Shown one piece after another: positions 8,446 to 20,290 of a stretch of 64,000 nt of DNA (the stretch's first letter is position 1; each line of letters starts with the position of its first letter). The stretch spans positions 1,364,001 through 1,428,000 of the forward strand of contig NZ_OZ032150.1 in assembly GCF_964026445.1 (NCBI RefSeq), written 5' to 3'. This DNA is from Rickettsia endosymbiont of Cantharis rufa. Lineage in GTDB: Bacteria > Pseudomonadota > Alphaproteobacteria > Rickettsiales > Rickettsiaceae. Below the pieces are notes generated by a model. That model was not told where the DNA came from. It did not search any database and saw nothing but the letters and a program-made list of their open reading frames with translations. The position numbers and the translations under genes are program-made.

Positions 8446-10020
8446 TTATCTGTTAAAACTTCCCTTTACCTGCATATCATTCTGAATAATTGTGTAGTTA
8501 ATTAGCTCGTCAATTATAGAATTTTTAATGTTATATATTATATTTTTTTCTGAATTTATATGAATATTTTTAGCCGTTAATTCATCGGTACTTCTAGATT
8601 TAATATGTGCAAAATATACTTCATTACCTACCTGAAATACAGGAGTATTACTCCCTATTTTAGTATTAAAAATTGACAATAACATCTCAGGAATTAATGT
8701 TAGCTCATTTTCCATTTCTGCTCTAATATAGCTTTTTTTGCTTATTTTTATTCCGTCAGGCCTAAGCTCTTTTATATTCTCTTGATCTGAATTATATTCC
8801 TTTGTTAAATCCTTGATGATTTTTAAATTTACATCTGCGATATTCTGCTTTACCCAAACTTTATTTACCCGCTCTTTAATAGCATCAAATTCAGGTATTT
8901 TTGCTGGCTGAATCGATTTTAATTCTACCAATATAAGATAGCTTTTATCTTCCGCCTCTATAGGATAAGATAACTCTCTTTCCGAAAGCTCAAAAATACT
9001 ATCGGCATTTTCGGCAATTATTTTATCTTCAATAAGCTCTGCATAACTGACATAGTTAACGTTTTGTATCGGTAGCTTATATTTTTCAGCAATTTCAACT
9101 AAGCTAGAACCGGCTGCAACGTCATCTTCTAGCTTTTTAGCAAATTCCATGTTGAGTATATCGATTTTTTGAGCTTTTAATAAATCATGTAATTGTTTTT
9201 GTACCGATTCAAAACTTTGATTCCCAAACTCGTCTTTATTTTCATTATAAAATTCTAATAACTCATCTTGAGTGACTACAGTCTTTAGATCCTTAATATT
9301 AGCTCTAATATAAGAAAAGCTGCGTTTCTCAGGTACTTCAAACGAGGCTTTATTATCTTGGTAAAAATCCTTTAATTGATGATCTAGAGGAGTAGGAATT
9401 TCTAAATCTTTTGGCTTATTTTGCAAATCTATTTGTACTAACTCTACTTCTCTTTTTTCAGCCATATAATCTACTATATTGTCAGTCATAGCTTTAGGAA
9501 CATAGAAGCTTTCTACAAAAGTACTAACAAAGATATGCTTCAGAGCTTTTTCTTTGAAGTTCAATAAATATTTTTCTTCATCCATATAAGAATTTCTAAA
9601 ATAAGTTTTAAAAATCTTTATATCGAAAACGCCTTGTTCATTTTTAAAAACCGGTGATTCTTTCACTAAAATTTTAACTGTATCATCACTTAGATCTAAA
9701 TCATAGTAACTAACTAAATAATCTAAAACATTATCGTAAGCAAGTCTTCTGAGGATTCGGTTATCAATATTTAACTGAGTAATTTCTTCATCGGTTAAAC
9801 TTGTTCCCGTTTGCTTACTTATAGCATTAATTTCTAAAGATTTTGCTCGCAAAAAATCTTCCTGGGATATATTTTTTACATGAGAAAAAGTAACAATATC
9901 ACCGCCTCTTCTTCCGTTTAATACATCTTTGATACCAAAGCCGACAAAAGCAAAGGCGATCATTACGAATAAAACCCGCATTATAAAACTATCGGCAGTT
10001 TTTCTAATATTATCTAACAT
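8446..10020 (-). CDS. PpiD/SurA-like periplasmic folding factor
   Basis: The 524-residue protein starts MLDNIRKTADSFIMRVLFVM, then FAFVGFGIKDVL. This is the single N-terminal membrane anchor (residues about 13-32) typical of PpiD. A SurA-N-like helical chaperone region (about 40-200) follows, then a weak PpiC/rotamase-like region. It probably helps outer-membrane and secreted proteins fold in the periplasm, which fits its position next to ompA. The parvulin active-site motifs are not obvious, so isomerase activity is uncertain. It could equally be annotated as a SurA N-terminal domain protein. Confidence 0.82.
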   Translation of the reverse strand: MLDNIRKTADSFIMRVLFVMIAFAFVGFGIKDVLNGRRGGDIVTFSHVKNISQEDFLRAKSLEINAISKQTGTSLTDEEITQLNIDNRILRRLAYDNVLDYLVSYYDLDLSDDTVKILVKESPVFKNEQGVFDIKIFKTYFRNSYMDEEKYLLNFKEKALKHIFVSTFVESFYVPKAMTDNIVDYMAEKREVELVQIDLQNKPKDLEIPTPLDHQLKDFYQDNKASFEVPEKRSFSYIRANIKDLKTVVTQDELLEFYNENKDEFGNQSFESVQKQLHDLLKAQKIDILNMEFAKKLEDDVAAGSSLVEIAEKYKLPIQNVNYVSYAELIEDKIIAENADSIFELSERELSYPIEAEDKSYLILVELKSIQPAKIPEFDAIKERVNKVWVKQNIADVNLKIIKDLTKEYNSDQENIKELRPDGIKISKKSYIRAEMENELTLIPEMLLSIFNTKIGSNTPVFQVGNEVYFAHIKSRSTDELTAKNIHINSEKNIIYNIKNSIIDELINYTIIQNDMQVKGSFNR

Positions 10021-10041
10021 AATTTTTTATTTAAATTTTAT

Positions 10042-10125
10042 CGTCATTACGAAGCCACGAAGTGGCTTCGGCAATCTCAGGATGTTTGACGAGATTGCCG
10101 CGTCGTTTCGCTCCTCTCAATGACG
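10042..10125. repeat. Dispersed palindromic repeat, 'cattgc' type
   Basis: TCGTCATTACGAAGCCACG at the left pairs with the GCTCCTCTCAATGACG end at the right. It contains the block GCAATCTCAGGATGTTTGAC, shared with the copy at 10234 only 190 bp away. It lies just upstream of the ppiD start. Confidence 0.75.
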
Positions 10126-10149
10126 TTTCTCAAGACTCTATTATAAAGC

Positions 10150-10186
10150 AAAAAAGCCTATATAGTCAAACTATATAGGCTTTTAT
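10150..10186 (-). terminator. Rho-independent terminator downstream of ompA
   Basis: A perfect 12-bp stem, AAGCCTATATAG / CTATATAGGCTT, with a 5-nt TCAAA loop, is flanked by A-tracts and T-tracts on both strands, so it can work in both directions. On the minus strand it follows ompA after a palindromic repeat and precedes ppiD. It is the strongest simple hairpin terminator in the first 15 kb. Confidence 0.8.
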
Positions 10187-10233
10187 ATTATTTTTATAGA
10201 CGTTCGGTATCATTCTTGCGTGGTTTGGCTTTC

Positions 10234-10321
10234 CGTCATTGCGAGGAAAGGCAAAGCCTTAACGTGGCAATCTCAGGATGTTTGACGAGATTGCCACGTC
10301 GTTTCGTTCCTCTCAATGACG
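10234..10321. repeat. Dispersed palindromic repeat, 'cattgc' type
   Basis: CCGTCATTGCGAGGAAAGGC at the left is matched by the CGTTCCTCTCAATGACG end at the right. The internal GTGGCAATCTCAGGATG and GACGAGATTGCCACG blocks are also complementary. It sits 13 bp after the ompA stop codon. Confidence 0.8.
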
Positions 10322-10334
10322 AGTATCAAGCTCA

Positions 10335-13300
10335 TTAGAAGTTTACACGAACTTTTACATTTCCTTGCTGAGCGAAATACTTACTTCCGATATTGATATC
10401 GTAGTTAATGCCGTATTCCATCATTTTGTGCTTAGCAGTAACACCAACACCGAAATCAAAGCTTGTTTTTTTTGGCTTAAAGTTGTTGGTCGGGAATGGA
10501 GCAGTCATACCTTGTAATCTTGCATCAATTGCTGGAGCTTTGTTTTTGAACGCATAATCAACCATTGCATAAAGTGCAGGTGTTAACACCACTTCACTTA
10601 CATTGATATTGCTTGATACTTTACCACCTAGTAAGCCGTCGAAAGTATTATAATTCTTTCCTTTGACGAGAAGATTTTGGTAAGTAGTGCCGGTTTCTTT
10701 ATAACCCTTATCCTTGATGTCAGAGTATCTAATTCCTGTCATCGGTGTTACTACCAATGGCATAGCACTAACTGTTTCAGGTAATGCATAAGTATAACCT
10801 GCCATTAACTGCCCTGTATAATTTTCAGATTTATACTTACCGCTTGCTGTTTGATAGCCGATAGTCTCTAGTCCCGTTGAAATAACACGTCTTGATTTAC
10901 TTGTTACTTTGCTATCACCATAAGAGGCAACACCTTCAACGAAGAAATTAGACTGAGGTAAGTTATATAAACCGTATAAAGAGAAGATATTACTACGTAC
11001 CTTATTCTTATCGCCGCTCTTAGTGTCTTTCAGCTTTACGTCAGTTTCTGCTCTAGTATATGCAAGTCCTAATACTGCATCATCGTTAATTAATGCATCA
11101 AAACCTAAAGTACCGCCGGTTGTGTCAGATTTATAACCGCTGATATTTTGGATTTTCTTCTGCGTTGCATTACCGACAAATGGATTTATCCATCCACCAA
11201 ACTTAGCATCCATATCCTCATCACCCGCAGCAGCCTGTGCTGTACTTATTCTAGTATTGATAGAAGTTAAGTTACCTAAAATATTACCAGATATTGCTTG
11301 ACTGCATACAGTTACAACTTCACTAGGCTTTACAACGTTTTGCATGAGGTGAGTTACAGCATCTGCTTCTTGGATTCGATTCAGATTACCCCAATCAGCG
11401 AAAGCTAGACGCGCATCCGAACCGTTCGGAGCTTGCTCCATTGACTCAAGCGACTTCTTTACATTTGCAGCATTTGGAATATTTGCAAGTAGTCCACCCA
11501 GTTCAAAATCTTCGTCTATAACATCTCCGGCTATATCTTCTGCAAATAACGTTAAAGTCGAGGCATCAAAAGTAAAGTCAACAAAACGGTTGTCATTGTT
11601 AATGGTTATTTTAACGTTACCCGCAGGAGTAGGTTTTAAGCCGCCTGCTGTTTCTGCAGATATTACCGTATATTTTGTATCTGGACTTATATTATTAATG
11701 TCAAAATTAGTAGCAGTAACAACAAGTGCTAAAGTTGAGGCCCCTGATAAATCAAGAGTACCACCTGATTTAATTAAGATATTACCGCCTGACTTAGCTG
11801 CTCCGTCAAAAGTAGTATTTAAGGTTAATGTATCGGTAAAGCTACCAGTACCCGTATATGTTACTTGATTTGCACCTAAAGTAAGTGTAGTACCGCTACC
11901 TGTTATATCACTGTTAAAGGCTAGGCTATTACCGAAATTCATAACAGAACCGTCAGCTACAAAGCTGGTAGCCGTTACATCTTTAGCGAAATTATTGATA
12001 GAATCTTTAGCTAAAGTAACAGCACCTGTATTAGTAAATGTATCAGCAAAACTTATAGTACCACTGAGCGTTGTCGTGCCGTTTGCATTAACGCTGCTTG
12101 CAAAACTTGTAGTACCTGAAGTAGTAATACCACCGACCGGGCTCGCTGCAGCACCGACAACACCGCTAACGCTACTGTTGCCGCTGAAGCTTAGCTTTAA
12201 CGGATCACCGCCGCCGGAGTTAATTGCACCGGTTAATTTAAAGTTCGCAGGTAATGTTAAAAGTGCTGTACCGTTACCTTGGATTTCACCTATCTTAATC
12301 TCGCCATCTGCTCCGCCGATAGATGCAGCTTCAGCACCTACTTTTAACATTGCGATGCCGTTAACACTACCAAGCTTACTTGCGCCTAAAGCTATTAATG
12401 TACCGTTATTATTACCACCGGTATTTTGTACAGCACCAATAATATTTACGCCGTCATTTAATGTTACCGTAGCATTTTTCCCTTTAAAATCTAGGAAACC
12501 TCCAATGTTGCCGGTTTGAGTTAACTGAACAGCATCATTAAGTAATGTTACATTAGCCGTAGTAGTTCCAAGCTTTATAGCACCGGAGGTATTAAGCCCT
12601 ATATCTGTTGTATTAAAAATAATACCTGTTGTATCAAAATCTCCTGCTCCCTGGAAAACTATAGCTTGTAACCTATTAGGTCCACCAAGTGTAACGCCTC
12701 CAGCTATCGTTAATTTTTTCCCTGCGTTTACAGAATTTAAGATTACTATACCTTCATCGGGATTATTAGGATTTATATTTGCGCCTAATGTGATTGTACG
12801 GTCATTTGCATTTGAACTATTTTGTAATACTAACGTTGCATCTTCATGTGAAAATCCAATATTTGCTGCCGGTACATTTACATTAGCGTCATTTGCATCA
12901 ATCGTATAAATAGCATCGTTTATTTCTATAGCAGCAATATTAACAGAACTATTACCATAGTCTGTAAAATCTGCATCATCCCTAAGAACCAAGGCTTGTA
13001 TGCCTGCTAAATTGATATCCTTAGTTATTGTAACCTTACTTAAAATACTTAAGGTATCAAATTTATCACCGCCTGCATCACCAATATTTCTAGGTGTACC
13101 TACTACATTACTCCCGACATTCAGTCCTTTAGCTCCGCCGTCAAAGAATAAGTCACCGCCACCGCCACCGAAAGCATCTAAATCACCTGCTAATAATACA
13201 TTCTTTGTTGCTGCCCCCGTTGCATTAGAAAAATCTAATCTAGAGGCCGCATCCCCAAAATTAATATCTTGAGCATCTAATATAGTAACATCACCAGCAC

Positions 13301-14810
13301 TTACATCTATTGAAAAGAGGTTTCCAGCTCCAATATTGATCTGTGCGACTGTTCCTATAGTTGGATGATATGCCGTAAGATTCTCAGTATTAACATTAAG
13401 TATAGCATTATTACCGTTTGCTATAGTTCCGCTTAATTTATAAATAGTTCCAGCAGCGCCATTAAACTCTAAAATACTACCGACTCCAAAATCTATATTA
13501 TTCGTAGTTAGGTTTCCTCCAGCTTGTAATGTTATTCCTGCTCCTACATTCACTGTTGCTAATGCCGCCGTACCTATATTGCCAGTTACTGTACTATTAC
13601 CAGTAAACGTTACCACACCGTTATCAGCATTACCCGTATTATCTATCGCTCCGGTTACTACTACGGCATTTGCAAATGTCAATGCTGACGCATCATCCGT
13701 TAAGTTTATCGCATCTGCTTGCATCACAGCGCCGTTAATAGTTACTTCACCACCACCGACATTAACTACCGCAAGTGAATTAGTAGCTCCTATATCATTA
13801 GCTGCACCTATGTCTTTGAATGTTATTGTTCCTATAGTATTACCACCGGTGGTATTATCTACATCTCCAGAATTACCGCCTCCAATAATATTTACCGTAG
13901 TACCAGCTGCTGCACCAGTCGCAAAATTTATTCCATTAACAGCATTATTTAATGTTAACGTACCACCCTTTGTAGTTACAAGTCCGTTTGCATTATTAAT
14001 CGTTACTTGGCCTGCAAAACCGGCATTTAGAAGCACTGTCCCTCCGACATTCATAGCACCTGCCGTACCGTTTAAGACGCCACCGTTACTCATCGCTAAA
14101 TTTCCGCCGATAGTACCGGTTTGATTCACTGTACCGCCGGTTATTGTCATATCGGCATCGGCATCTACTATTGCAAGAGTACTACCTGCTACCGTAACAT
14201 TTCCTGTTGAATTGTGAATTGTAACTGCCCCGGCATCTGCTTGAACATCTACTTCACCTGCAACATCAGCCGCTACCGTTCCTACATACACACCGCCACC
14301 ACTTACAGTCAAATCTCCCCCAATAGCACCGGTTTGATTCACTGTACCGCCGGTTATTATCACGTCTTGACCCGCTGCCCCTATACCAAGCGCCCCGCCA
14401 GCAACGCTAACATCTCCGACATGTACAGAACCAACGGCAACATTGCCTGCTGCATTTGTTAGGGTTAGATTCATATCAAGAGCACCGTCTATGGTTATTT
14501 GATCATGAGTTACAGTAAAAAGTGCAACTTTACCATTACTATCCACTCCTGTAATAATTAAATTATCTTGACCTGTAATGATATTATTATTTGCAACCCC
14601 GGTTAGCTTAAGGGAATTATTGTTAGCCCAAGCTTGGGATAAATTAGTAGCATCTCCTTCCACTAATACTACATTATCTGTAACATCTATTTCTACACCA
14701 AGCACCCCACTACTACTTAGCATCAATGTTGCGGTTGAGGTGGTGAATAAAGCGGTTTTTAAACCTATTTGAATTGCTTTTTGAAATAATTTTGGAGAAA
14801 TATTCACCAT
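10335..14810 (-). CDS. ompA: Outer membrane protein A (Sca0) autotransporter, short form
   Basis: The 1491-residue protein opens MVNISPKLFQKAIQIGLKTA, then a hydrophobic stretch ending SSGVLG. This is the signal peptide of rickettsial rOmpA. Residues about 40-1190 are a Gly/Asn/Thr-rich passenger predicted to be a beta-helix. Residues about 1205-1491 are the autotransporter barrel, ending in F (KVRVNF). rOmpA mediates adhesion and entry. The long identical tandem repeats (about 75 residues each) of R. rickettsii OmpA are absent. Only short imperfect units (VNQTGAIGG, VNQTGTIGG) remain, so the protein is much shorter than the roughly 2200-residue form. The frame is open throughout. AAGG 8 nt upstream of the ATG serves as ribosome site. 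Confidence 0.92.
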   Translation of the reverse strand: MVNISPKLFQKAIQIGLKTALFTTSTATLMLSSSGVLGVEIDVTDNVVLVEGDATNLSQAWANNNSLKLTGVANNNIITGQDNLIITGVDSNGKVALFTVTHDQITIDGALDMNLTLTNAAGNVAVGSVHVGDVSVAGGALGIGAAGQDVIITGGTVNQTGAIGGDLTVSGGGVYVGTVAADVAGEVDVQADAGAVTIHNSTGNVTVAGSTLAIVDADADMTITGGTVNQTGTIGGNLAMSNGGVLNGTAGAMNVGGTVLLNAGFAGQVTINNANGLVTTKGGTLTLNNAVNGINFATGAAAGTTVNIIGGGNSGDVDNTTGGNTIGTITFKDIGAANDIGATNSLAVVNVGGGEVTINGAVMQADAINLTDDASALTFANAVVVTGAIDNTGNADNGVVTFTGNSTVTGNIGTAALATVNVGAGITLQAGGNLTTNNIDFGVGSILEFNGAAGTIYKLSGTIANGNNAILNVNTENLTAYHPTIGTVAQINIGAGNLFSIDVSAGDVTILDAQDINFGDAASRLDFSNATGAATKNVLLAGDLDAFGGGGGDLFFDGGAKGLNVGSNVVGTPRNIGDAGGDKFDTLSILSKVTITKDINLAGIQALVLRDDADFTDYGNSSVNIAAIEINDAIYTIDANDANVNVPAANIGFSHEDATLVLQNSSNANDRTITLGANINPNNPDEGIVILNSVNAGKKLTIAGGVTLGGPNRLQAIVFQGAGDFDTTGIIFNTTDIGLNTSGAIKLGTTTANVTLLNDAVQLTQTGNIGGFLDFKGKNATVTLNDGVNIIGAVQNTGGNNNGTLIALGASKLGSVNGIAMLKVGAEAASIGGADGEIKIGEIQGNGTALLTLPANFKLTGAINSGGGDPLKLSFSGNSSVSGVVGAAASPVGGITTSGTTSFASSVNANGTTTLSGTISFADTFTNTGAVTLAKDSINNFAKDVTATSFVADGSVMNFGNSLAFNSDITGSGTTLTLGANQVTYTGTGSFTDTLTLNTTFDGAAKSGGNILIKSGGTLDLSGASTLALVVTATNFDINNISPDTKYTVISAETAGGLKPTPAGNVKITINNDNRFVDFTFDASTLTLFAEDIAGDVIDEDFELGGLLANIPNAANVKKSLESMEQAPNGSDARLAFADWGNLNRIQEADAVTHLMQNVVKPSEVVTVCSQAISGNILGNLTSINTRISTAQAAAGDEDMDAKFGGWINPFVGNATQKKIQNISGYKSDTTGGTLGFDALINDDAVLGLAYTRAETDVKLKDTKSGDKNKVRSNIFSLYGLYNLPQSNFFVEGVASYGDSKVTSKSRRVISTGLETIGYQTASGKYKSENYTGQLMAGYTYALPETVSAMPLVVTPMTGIRYSDIKDKGYKETGTTYQNLLVKGKNYNTFDGLLGGKVSSNINVSEVVLTPALYAMVDYAFKNKAPAIDARLQGMTAPFPTNNFKPKKTSFDFGVGVTAKHKMMEYGINYDINIGSKYFAQQGNVKVRVNF

Positions 14811-14949
14811 ATGTAAACCTTAATAAAAATTAAATAATTTAAAAATTGCTATAATTCTAATGCAACTTTTTCAATATGCCTATTATAATTAATAATATGG
14901 ATGGTATTTTTACAAATTTAGTATGAATATGTGGCATTTGTATGGATTA

Positions 14950-15940
14950 TATAGCCAAACCTCTATAAAGCAGTTACAATAAGATGGGGTAACTAAAACA
15001 AATCATTGTAATGACATATTCAATAGACGGTCGTACCTCTGTATTGCAGCTTAGCATGAATAGTCTATAATCCTCAAACAGTAATAAGAGAGAATTATAG
15101 TTAAGGAGTTATGACAAGAATATATGTTAAGTGTAGATCAAGAATAGATGTTAAGTGTAGATATTATAACGACACAGAAAAAGTAGTAAAGGCGGGATAT
15201 TCAATTTCAAAACAACAGAGATATCAATGCAAGCAGTGTAATCGATATTTTTAACTGTAATATATTAATAATGCCTCTAAGCCTGGAGTCAAGGCTCAGA
15301 TAGTAGATATGTCAATCAATGGCTCTGGAGTTAGGGATACAGTAAGAGTATTAAAAGTGGGTATCAATACGGTTATCCGTGTTTTAAAAAAATCTAGCGT
15401 TAAAAAAGATAAATCATTCTATCAATACGATAGAAGTAATTATTGCTCCTGAAATAGATGAACAATGGCCTTATGTACAGAATAAATCCAAACAAAGATG
15501 GCTTTGATATTCTTTGGATAAGATTTTGTTAAAAGTAGTTGCTTATACTTTTGGTACAAGATGTGATAGCACATCAGAATCATTACTGAAAAAAACTGGA
15601 GGATTTTAAGGTTACTTTTTACTTTACAGATGGATAGGGAAGTTATGCTAGGTTATTAGATCCCAAAAAACACATTGTTAGTAAAAAATATACTCAACGG
15701 ATAGAACGGGGTAACTTAAATCTTAGAACAAGATGCAAAAGACTGACACGTAAAACAATTTGTTTTTCCAAGTCATTGGATATTCATGATAAAGTCATCG
15801 GAACTCTTATTGAACGTATAGCCTTTTAATATCCACATCTGTAAAATGGAGGTGCGACCGAGAAGAAAATATCTCTGTGATGTAGACACGCTTTTCAAAA
15901 AGTACATGATGCAACTGTTTTATAGAGGCTTAGCTATATA
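14950..15940. mobile_element. IS630-family remnant, interior replaced by IS1-like copy
   Basis: The left end (14950-15028, TAGCCAAACCTCTATAAAGC) and right end (15860-15940, TTTTATAGAGGCTTAGCTA) are the inverted ends of the IS630-like element seen at 61374-62284. They match that copy closely on both sides. Almost all of the transposase interior is missing and an IS1-like element occupies the gap. The right piece still encodes the RRKYLCDVDTLF tail of the transposase. Confidence 0.85.
15029..15859 (+). mobile_element. IS1-like element, copy A (defective transposase)
   Basis: The 831-bp element begins GGTCGTACCTCTGTATTGCAG and ends with the reverse complement of a GGTCGCACCTCCATTTTACAG-type end (imperfect terminal inverted repeats). 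It encodes remains of InsA (Cys-zinc motif VKCRYYNDTEKVVKAGYS, CKQCNRYF) and InsB (APEIDEQW, SKKYTQRIERGNLNLR). Two TAA stops follow CNRYF, a TGA replaces a codon after QRWL, and frameshifts break InsB. The flanks (TCAATAGAC / GAGAAGAAA) do not match, so an adjacent deletion or recombination has removed one flank. Confidence 0.88.
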
Positions 15941-15985
15941 TCATACCGTGGTGTGGTGTTGTATGGCCCTTAAAAACCCCTTGTT

Positions 15986-16106
15986 TCCATTCCCGCATAG
16001 GCGGGAATCCAGAAAAAAGCGAAATTAATTGAGCTTTTAATTTAAAAAAAACTCAGTATATTTACACTTTTTAGTGACTGGATTCCCGCCTACGCGGGAA
16101 TGACAT
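15986..16106. repeat. Dispersed palindromic repeat, 'cattcccgc' type
   Basis: CCATTCCCGCATAGGCGGGA at the left pairs with GATTCCCGCCTACGCGGGAA at the right, with a 65-bp AT-rich centre. It lies between the IS remnant and the ankyrin gene's 3' end. Confidence 0.8.
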
Positions 16107-16128
16107 ATTAAGATACAGAACTGGCTTT

Positions 16129-17382
16129 TTAAAAACCGTGGACAACCGCTCCTAAAATCCCCGCAATATCATCATGTCCATAATATTCAACTAGGCTTAA
16201 AGGAGTCTGCCCTAAGTAATCCGGAATATAAGGACAAGCATCGGCCTCAAGTAATAATTTTGTAGCTATTGTATGATGATTATTCGCTGCCCAATGCAAA
16301 GGAGTTGAACCTGATTTATCACGGCTATTACAATCTCCATGTTCAATTAAAAACTGCAATAGCTCTTTGCCGCAGTTAGCTTTTATAGCGTGATTTAGTG
16401 CTGTACGCCCCAGTTGGTCTTGGTGCTTAACATTAACACCCTTATCATATAGAGTTTCTACTAATTCTAAATCATCAGCATATACTGCTTTTTGCAAAAG
16501 CTTTCGTCCTAAAGCTTTATCAAATTCTGCACCGTTTTTAATCAAAACTTTCGCTAATTTAGAGATATTTATATTCTTGTCATAAATTTGAGCTACTTTT
16601 TCTAAAAGAGCTTGCTGCCCCGTATTTTTACCGACTAGTATATGATTTACTAAATACTCTATTAATCTTACATCTTCAGAATCAATAGCAAGATCAAAAA
16701 TCTTATAGCTTAGTTCGCTTTTAATATCAAATTTAGCACCTTTGCTAATTAATGCTTTTATTGATGAGATATTTTTCGATTCTACGGCTAGTTCTAAGAG
16801 GGTTTTTATTTTAGGAGAATACTGAAAAAACTGTACCACTTGTTTATTACCGATATTCTTAGCCCAATCTAGTAGACTCAATCCATATTTATCGTACTTT
16901 TTAAATTCCGTATTCTCATATAAATATTTTACTATTTCTAAATTACCGATTTTTATTCCTAAGTGAATAGCAGACCAACCATACATGTTAGGAGCAATTT
17001 TTCCTCCCATCTGGACTAAAAATTTTACTGTTTTTAAATCACAACCAAGTATTGCTAACTCCAAAGGAGTTCTAAATTTAGCATCTGTAGAATTAATATT
17101 TTTTTCATTACATAAAGTTTTTACTAAATTTATTTCTTTAAATCCTACTGCTAAATGTAAATCCGACCATTTATTATCTCTTATAGCCATCGAGTTTACT
17201 TTCGCTATCTTAGCTTTTAGAGCTTTAAGACATGATATTATATAATCTTTAGAAGTAGTTTTTGCATATGAGGTATAGTAACTTGGGTGTCTGGTTCCAG
17301 TATTAGAGGTAGTCATCAGGTTATTTCCATTATTTAATATATTGCGGTGGCAATTATTAAAATATATTAATGATAATGTCAA
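16129..17382 (-). CDS. Ankyrin-repeat protein
   Basis: The 417-residue protein contains about eight to nine ankyrin repeats. Clear units include SDLHLAVGFKEINLVKTLC, TPLELAILGCDLKTVKFLV, SAIHLGIKIGNLEIVKYL, TALNHAIKANCGKELLQFL and TPLHWAANNHHTIATKLLL. Ankyrin repeats mediate protein-protein contacts, and in Rickettsia such proteins are often candidate effectors acting on host targets. No signal peptide or catalytic domain is visible. The first 25 residues are poorly conserved-looking, and the start may be the internal ATG at residue 23 (MTTSNTGTRH). The target is unknown. Confidence 0.88.
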   Translation of the reverse strand: MTLSLIYFNNCHRNILNNGNNLMTTSNTGTRHPSYYTSYAKTTSKDYIISCLKALKAKIAKVNSMAIRDNKWSDLHLAVGFKEINLVKTLCNEKNINSTDAKFRTPLELAILGCDLKTVKFLVQMGGKIAPNMYGWSAIHLGIKIGNLEIVKYLYENTEFKKYDKYGLSLLDWAKNIGNKQVVQFFQYSPKIKTLLELAVESKNISSIKALISKGAKFDIKSELSYKIFDLAIDSEDVRLIEYLVNHILVGKNTGQQALLEKVAQIYDKNINISKLAKVLIKNGAEFDKALGRKLLQKAVYADDLELVETLYDKGVNVKHQDQLGRTALNHAIKANCGKELLQFLIEHGDCNSRDKSGSTPLHWAANNHHTIATKLLLEADACPYIPDYLGQTPLSLVEYYGHDDIAGILGAVVHGF

Positions 17383-17420
17383 TGAAAAATGTTGATAATA
17401 TGAGGATCACCTAAGCTTCG

Positions 17421-17537
17421 ATGTCATTCCCGCGGAGACAGGAATCCGGCATAAAGCGAGATAGTTCGAGCTTTTAATTTCAAAAAAAATGCTTTATCTA
17501 TACTTTTTTTGGATTCCCGCCTCCGCGGGAATGACAT
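17421..17537. repeat. Dispersed palindromic repeat, 'cattcccgc' type
   Basis: ATGTCATTCCCGCGGAGACA at the left pairs with the CCTCCGCGGGAATGACAT end at the right, around a centre with GGCATAAAGCGAGATAG. It lies between ftsK and the ankyrin gene. Confidence 0.8.
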
Positions 17538-17558
17538 AAACGAGCCATGCAACCACTC

Positions 17559-19928
<2,370 letters not shown>

Positions 19929-19939
19929 TTATTAGATAA

Positions 19940-20200
19940 TTGGCAAAGAACTCAAAATGGAGAGCCATTAAATTCTATTGCCCCTTTGGAGTAAAATATG
20001 TTAACGATTATTGTCTAGAATTATCCTTTGACGATGGTACTAAGGGTAATATAAATTTATATAAACACTTAGCAGACTCAATGTTTGAACCTCTCAAAAA
20101 TAAAACTCTATTTTCTCAAGTGATCGTTGACAAGGAGCTACAAACTATTATTTGGTCTAACGGCGCAAATCTTGCTCCAGAATTTTTAAAAGCCATCTAG
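19940..20200 (+). CDS. DUF2442-family small protein
   Basis: The 86-residue ORF contains the DUF2442 core: VKYVNDYCLELSFDDGTKG, DSMFEPLKNKTLFSQVIVD and TIIWSNGANLAPEFL. DUF2442 proteins have unknown function and in other bacteria often follow a DUF4160 gene, but no partner is visible here. The ORF opens with TTG at 19940, and no in-frame ATG lies near the conserved part. The 5' end is therefore doubtful and may be truncated. map follows 90 bp downstream on the same strand. Confidence 0.7.
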   Translation: MAKNSKWRAIKFYCPFGVKYVNDYCLELSFDDGTKGNINLYKHLADSMFEPLKNKTLFSQVIVDKELQTIIWSNGANLAPEFLKAI

Positions 20201-20290
20201 AGAATATACAGTAAACAGTATTAACTTAGAATTTACACCTTAGAAAAAAATGTTATACTATAAACGATTTTAAAAAGCTTATAATATAAC

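Noticed and set aside
13000-13272. Plus-strand frame rich in Pro and Ser inside ompA
   Set aside because: It is an antisense shadow of the passenger domain.
11995-14124. Long plus-strand frames opposite ompA (174 and 181 codons)
   Set aside because: They are antisense shadows of a Gly/Thr/Asn-rich repetitive protein, give Pro/Leu/Ala-rich low-complexity translations and have no ribosome sites.
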